Assembly (NCBI RefSeq): GCF_029873635.1
Contig: NC_080419.1
Coordinates: forward strand, 73,272,597-73,336,596
Direction: 5' to 3'
Source of the DNA: Malania oleifera
Lineage: Eukaryota; Streptophyta; Magnoliopsida; Santalales; Ximeniaceae
Length of the DNA: 64,000 nucleotides
A program made the translations under genes and the position numbers. The notes below the pieces were generated by a model. That model had not been told where the DNA came from. It made no database searches and saw nothing but the letters and a program-made list of their open reading frames with translations. Numbering within the stretch: the stretch's first letter is position 1; each line of letters begins with the position of its first letter. Of this stretch, positions 58,701 to 64,000 are shown one piece after another.

Positions 58701-59240
58701 GCTTGAAGAGAGGAATGCAGATATACATAAATGATTATGGTTAAATAAGAAGTGAGAAAATAATAAAAGAAAATTTAGCAAACGATTGCTTCCGATTATA
58801 CAAAATGATTAACATCCCTTTTCTCAGGTTGATTTCAAGCATCCCAAAGCCAGAAAGGTGAAGAGTCACAAGGTCTTGACCTTAAAAGTTCAAATAAAAA
58901 AGGGACAGAAGGAACAGCTAAGAATGTCCAGATCCCACCACTGCAAACTCTTCAAAATGCATACCATCAAAATCAAAATATGACCTGTGCACATGCCCTT
59001 AACCAAGTAATTATTGTTCAAGACTATACAAACATTTTGAGAAGTAAATACACCATCTCATTTACATGAATGATAACGGATGCTAGCTTAAAAGAGGCAC
59101 AGGTGTTAGTAATAGATACTATGTGATGGTGACAACGTAAGTTTGCATACATCAAATCCAAATGCCATAATGAGTCTGCTTGGCTTCTGAGGAATTTTCG
59201 CTCCAAACATGACAGAGAAGGTGAGAGGTGGCTTGCAGCC
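55783..59240 (-). CDS. Tentative small minus-strand gene, product not recognised
   Basis: Three exons can be joined in one frame on the minus strand: 59151-59240, 57471-57579 and 55783-55863, ending in TAA at 55783-55785. All have AG acceptors and GT donors (gtatgc, gtaaat). The joined product has a Ser/Leu/Arg-rich start (SHLSPSLSCLERKFLRSQ) and a coherent second half (ALSILGALGIQNGVAEESG, then RTFDVYNCLLLLLLNDF). No start codon was found; it must lie in a further upstream exon. The first exon is only 56 bp past the kinase stop codon, so it could instead be an alternative or 3' UTR exon of that gene. I recognise no family. Confidence 0.33.
56023..56166. repeat. Foldback MITE with long near-perfect arms
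   Basis: The left arm ggatttcaagctttggattt...tttgtgtggattt (56038-56074) is the inverse complement of aaatccacacaaatcc...aaggcttgaaatcc (56110-56145), with two or three mismatches. Weaker pairing extends outward (gtatttgag with tccaaacac). The loop is about 35 bp. Both strands carry open frames as a by-product. Confidence 0.85.
56220..57470. other. Non-coding stretch, probably intron of the tentative gene
   Basis: AT-rich with short frames only. Nothing recognisable. Confidence 0.4.
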
Positions 59241-59295
59241 CTGAAAGCGAACAATCAAAATACAGAAGCCTGATTTCCAGAAAAACTTTTCAAGC

Positions 59296-62200
59296 TCAGG
59301 AAACAGTCCGACCATAGCAAACAGAAGCAATATAAAGATTTTTTGCCCACTTCTCCTGCAAGAAAAACACCACATATGAACTCTGAATGTCCAGAACAAA
59401 GTGTTGAATACATATAGGCATACATATACATATGTATACATGCACACAGAAACCAACCTTAACATGTGTGCTAGGAAATGCAGACGTTCGTAGTGTCTCT
59501 TGGGTTTCATCTGTTGGTTTTCTTCTTGGCACACTAAGAACAAAAGCAGCCTGATCCCAAGTTGCTGCAGTTGATGTGATGCGATAACCACAATCCCATC
59601 GCCGATGAATACCTTCACTAGGATACAGAAAATCTAACTCCACAACCTGACATCAAGTCAAAAAACATGAATTAAGCAATTTTCTTTTCCACAAGAAATC
59701 GCATTTCAAATGCACAATGGCCCACAGATGCTAACAAAACCTGGTCAGAAAATCCTGCACCACGAGACATAACAATTGCCCATCTACTTCCTGCTGTGGC
59801 CATGGCTGTGACATAGAAACCCTCCCTCCATTTCTTATTTATCCACTTAAATGGAAATGACTCGCTGACTTTGTAGGACTGCTGTAAATACTGGGTGCCT
59901 ATATTTGAGCAGTAATTGAAGTCAAGCCAGAGAAGTAAACATTGTCAAAATATATAAATATTTAAGAAAATAAACTAACCCTTAGACATTACTACTAAGG
60001 AACTCCCATTATTAGCTCCTGCTATTGCACTGATGTAATAATTCTTCTCCCACTGTTCCATAATCCATTCCTTCAATATAGACAAGAACCAAGAGACAAA
60101 TTAGTTAATTTGCGTAAGTACTAATGGATAGCCATGAGTTATCCTAAATGAACATAAGCAACCTTGTGGAGAAAATAAGGTGAGAGTTCATAAACTTGAG
60201 CACTAAATCCAGTGCCAGCATCCATGATGAGAGCCCATAGGTTTGAAGAAGAAGCAACACTGCTGATAAATAGCCCATCTTCATTTCCTTTATCTATGTG
60301 TTGGGAAAGCCTCACATCTGCCACATTGTAGTGATATCTACAGAAGAAGTAAAAAGTCAACTGTTTCAGGCTTTTTCTGCAGAATAAATAAACCTACCAT
60401 GCAACTTTTTTCATATACCTCTGCTTCATTGGCCGGCGGGCATTGTAAACACTGATCCATTGGGTTGCAGGCATCCCCATCCGGATCTTTTTCTTTGGTT
60501 GCTCGTCATCTTCCTCCTCCATCGTCAACCTTCCCCTCTTATGCCCAACTTGATATATAAGCTTCACAACCAGTGACTATATGTTAGATGCCCCCCAAAT
60601 GAAGGCTCTAATAAACTTTGATCTCAAACAATATGACAACTGTAGAAATGTTTTAATTGAACAATGGGAAAAATGATATAAGGAAGAACATAAAAAGCAC
60701 CTTCTGGGCACCATCAGTGTTAATTGGCCTAATATCTGGATTTGGACCAACAATCCCATCAAAAAGGGAAATATATTTCGCATAGTTTGGTTCCTCATCA
60801 AACTTCAAGTTCACTACATACTCAACAAATTGCCGAAAAGGCTGAGGGCAAAAACAACAGAGCGTTTCTGGAGAAGTTGCCATCTTCTTCTTGCAAACAA
60901 GAAAACCTTTATTCTCTCCCTAAAAAAAAACAGTTCTGTCAGAATGATATATAAACAAAAAAAAAAAAAAAAGCACTCAAGAATGGAATCTGCAGACCTG
61001 GTATCCTTGCCAAGGCAATCTGCCACGGAGTAGAAAAATGAGCGTGTAAGCAAGAGATTCCAAGTCATCTCTCCTGCTACCAGTTCTACCAAGATGAGCA
61101 TGCACACTAGCATAGCGCACTGTTCCCCTGCAGCATCAAAAGGATAATACACCAGTAAGCAGCAATTTTAGAGTGAGAAAGAAAGAGAGAGAGTGACTGG
61201 GAGACAAAGAGAAAGTTGAAACTAAACTGCTGTCAATGTCATAAGCAGTCTCTATTCTACCTAAATACATCAGGTCGCTGGTCATATTCAACATGTAGGC
61301 CTGTTGAACTATCTTTCCACCTGGTCGCTGCCATGTCAAAATAGGTGATGAGAAAATAAGACATCTGCAATGTCCTATATTGTACAACCTTATCATAGCA
61401 TCAATGACAAGTACCATGAACAAATATTTACCTAATCCAAGGTCAACAAGAAACAGTTTTTTCTCTTCCGGTGTTCCTGGAGGACCAAGCAAAAAGTTTT
61501 CGGGTTTTACATCCCCATGTACGTATCTGCCAAAAGTGATATCAGTCTCTGTAGCATTAAACAAATCACAATGATTGTAAACCATTGAAACTACCTAAAA
61601 TTATATATGTTACTCTTAATCATTACCAAAAAAAAAAAAAAGAGAGACAGCTAAAAAACATGTTCAAATGCAATAAATCAGGAAAAACCACCAAAAAGGA
61701 CATGTGAAATGGCAGGAACAAAATACAATCCTATTATTCAAGAATATTATCAACTCTCCAAGTGATTCAAAGCAAAGAATTGCTCACATTCTGTAGTTCA
61801 TCACACTTCAATAAGTAAAACAACAAAGTGTTAACATCACAAGACCAAAGGAACCCATTTACTCTGAACAATAATTTTTTCTCCAAGTAAAGAAAGACAT
61901 CATAGCACAATTAATAGTAGAAGGCATCACCCTCTAGAGTGCATCTTCTCCAATATTGAGATTGCTTCGATGGCAATACAGGCAACCATTTCAATGGACA
62001 TCCTGAAATTGAGAAAACGAACATTAAATGCAAACTAACTACGAAACAAAATTTCAAGACTCAGTTTTGAAAAGAAACTCACGTGTGAGAATTGTTATTC
62101 CAAACATCCCACAAGCTAGGTCCAAGCATATCCATAACCTGTAAAGATTACTGGGTTTTTTTTGTCATTCCAGAAAAAGGAAGCGAGGTCCCAAGGGGGG

Positions 62201-63874
62201 AGGAAGAAGCTAAATTACAGTCAAAATATCAGGGACAACATGTAAAAGCGAATGGCACATACCATCACATAATAATCACCTTGCCGTCCCTTGTAATGTA
62301 CACGAGGTACACCATGACTGCCACCAAGTGCACTGAGCAAACAGCAGAAACATGAATAATACCACTTCATATCTTGCAAAAGCCCAATGGCAAACACTCA
62401 TATGTTAAGGAAACAAGCATATAACTCAGCGTCAGAAGATAACTCACTTGTAAACTTGCCACTCATATGGTGGTCCATAATTACATCCTTTGCTGGACCT
62501 ATGCTCAAATTTCAAGGCCACCTACAATTTACATAGATTGCACAATACGTTAGCAGGATAATGCCATGCACAGATCACTGGATTGAACACATTCATCTGC
62601 ACGCAAAAACCATACTTCTAAAGCTCCTGGGCCAGTTCTTTCACTTGGATTTGCACCAGTAATGCGTCGACCAACATAGACTTGCCCAAAGCCTCCTTTC
62701 CCCAGTTTCTTTTCAATCCTATATGTTGGGGAACCACCAACCTGGACCTGTTTCATAATTTGGAGAAACCAAAGTTAAAAAGGGAAGTTGCATCATCCAC
62801 ACATGACTTGAAATTTAGCTGTAACCCCTCCAGTGCAAAATCATGAGTTCCTATTCATTATTCCTCTTATCATCGTTTCTGTCACAATGCACTTATCTTT
62901 TGTGAAAGGAGTTGTGATAGAAAGAAGGCCAATCATCAATGTCAATAGAATTGCATATATAAACTAAACCATGCAGGGCATGGGGACAGCAGTAATCAGA
63001 ACTGGACATTAAAAATGAAATGCAAGTTAATGCCATCAAAATTAATTCAGACCAGCTTGTATTGCACCCCATGCATTGCGTCTACACAACATAACTGTCA
63101 AATCAAAGTGGTAATACCCTGCAAACTCATAACCCATTCAGTGTCAGAAAAGCACAACCAAACACAAATAACATGATGCCAGAAGACAGAAGCAAACACT
63201 CAAGTATCAAAATCTTGACTCAGCTTAGCCTACAAATAGCTTACTTGAGGTGAAGTATTTGTGAGAAGCTTAAAAGAACATTGAAAACTAATTTTGGCTC
63301 ATCTTTCTTTTCTTCTCCTCAGTTTTATCAGCAATAAAACTGAGAATAAACATCTAAAATTTCCACAGCTAGGACTAAAATCAAGATCGGCCACTTCGCT
63401 TTCTTCCTTCTTTAGTTCAAAAGAACACCCCATTCAAAAAGATGAAAGCAAAACACTGAAGTTTTCAATTTGTTACATTTTTCTCCAAATTTTCTGATGA
63501 ACCAAATATAAGGTAAAACAGCAGTATCGTCTAAAATTAAAAACCATGAATTAAGTGAGTTAAACAACCTTCTCGGGAAGAGGAGCTGTGCTTCCCTCAT
63601 CCTCAGCGCCCGCACCCCTATCGCCGCTGCGACCACTATCGTCGTCCATTTCCTTTTCCTCAACCTGCTCCCTGATCTCAGCGCCCGTGACGCACAGAAT
63701 CTTGTTATCTTGGTCCTTCCTACCCCAAAAAGGCGTCGTATCAAGACCCTCGTTCTTCCTACCCTGAGCTCTCGTTCTTCGTCTCTGACGAGTCGTCACC
63801 GCGTCTTTGCCTCCGATCGGACCCGGATTCCTCGTTGCCCGGCCTCTACGCACCCCACTACGCAGTTCAGGCAT
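59296..63874 (-). CDS. MLK: MUT9-like casein kinase 1 family protein (MLK/PPK), 16 coding exons, 678 aa
   Basis: Exons (minus): 63874-63569, 62747-62616, 62521-62448, 62332-62263, 62138-62083, 62002-61931, 61526-61432, 61327-61261, 61127-60998, 60919-60701, 60561-60419, 60337-60163, 60070-59980, 59898-59741, 59646-59458, 59355-59296. All introns are GT-AG, phases are consistent and the sum is 2037 bp. Starts [13 protein letters not shown], as this family does. The kinase domain covers ~110-400: glycine loop GKGGFG (118-123), Lys150 in VALK, catalytic HGDVKPEN (240-247), and DLG in place of DFG (Asp265), a casein-kinase-1 trait. Basic patches at 415-418 and 430-434 suggest nuclear import. The conserved C-terminal domain ends CYGRTVS. 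Arabidopsis relatives phosphorylate histone H3 Thr3, H2A and cryptochrome/PIF/clock proteins. The family is certain; the paralogue (MLK1-4) is not assigned. The promoter lies right of the window. Confidence 0.95.
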
Positions 63875-64000
63875 CGTTCATCCATCAAACCGCATGTACC
63901 CAAACGCTCAACGAACCTTCATGAAGCTTCTACACCATTCAACGACGAGTCGATCGGTGCGCAGAGTAAACGCAGATGCAGAGCGCAAAGCTAGAGCTTT

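Noticed and set aside
59296-59643. Long minus-strand frames (115 and 170 codons) around 59106-59643
   Set aside because: The first is kinase exon 15 read through into its intron and then in frame with exon 16. The second is the wrong frame over the same exons. Only the spliced exons are kept.
1-64000. tRNA, rRNA or snoRNA genes
   Set aside because: Looked for tRNA-type A/B boxes and conserved snoRNA boxes by eye. Only primer-site complements of initiator-Met tRNA and one weak SINE-like B box were seen. A tRNAscan-SE and Infernal run would be decisive.

Overview
Plant nuclear DNA, most likely from a eudicot: spliced genes with GT-AG introns, plant-specific gene families, and a heavy load of Ty1/copia and Ty3/gypsy LTR retrotransposons with plant-type initiator-Met tRNA primer sites. 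No prokaryotic, organellar or CRISPR signal was seen. The species cannot be named from this sequence.

Layout. About 1-36,600 is a transposon graveyard. Copia-1 (1-4435, minus) runs off the left edge. A gene-poor stretch (4436-8108) follows. Copia-2 (8109-13457, minus) is structurally complete with an AGCAT target duplication. Copia-3 (13861-17604, minus) is truncated at gag. LTR fragments rich in GTCGAC palindromes occupy 17605-21214. Gypsy-B (21215-26323, minus) is cut off by a CACTA-like transposon end whose subterminal part is a regular palindrome array. An old satellite-like array with 150-160 bp spacing (27700-36990) is split by Gypsy-C (28243-36565, plus), which has a CTCTA target duplication.

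The right part holds two clear host genes that converge. On the plus strand is a SAWADEE-homeodomain gene, SHH2-like (37952-50647, 9 coding exons, 250 aa). Its 8.76-kb intron 4 contains a LINE fragment with a 15-bp target duplication, a decayed copia element and a hAT-type fragment. On the minus strand is a MUT9-like casein kinase 1 gene, MLK/PPK (59296-63874, 16 coding exons, 678 aa). Between them lie an AT-rich block, a 1.13-kb hAT element with perfect termini and an 8-bp target duplication, foldback MITEs, and a tentative small minus-strand gene (55783-59240).

Function. Both host genes belong to chromatin families: SAWADEE proteins read histone H3 methylation, and MLK kinases phosphorylate histones and clock or light components. 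All retroelement reading frames are broken by stops and frameshifts, so none looks autonomous. I found no evidence of a new biochemical system. The most unusual structures are the palindrome array at 26547-26733, the split tandem array, and short sequence motifs shared by otherwise unrelated LTR families.
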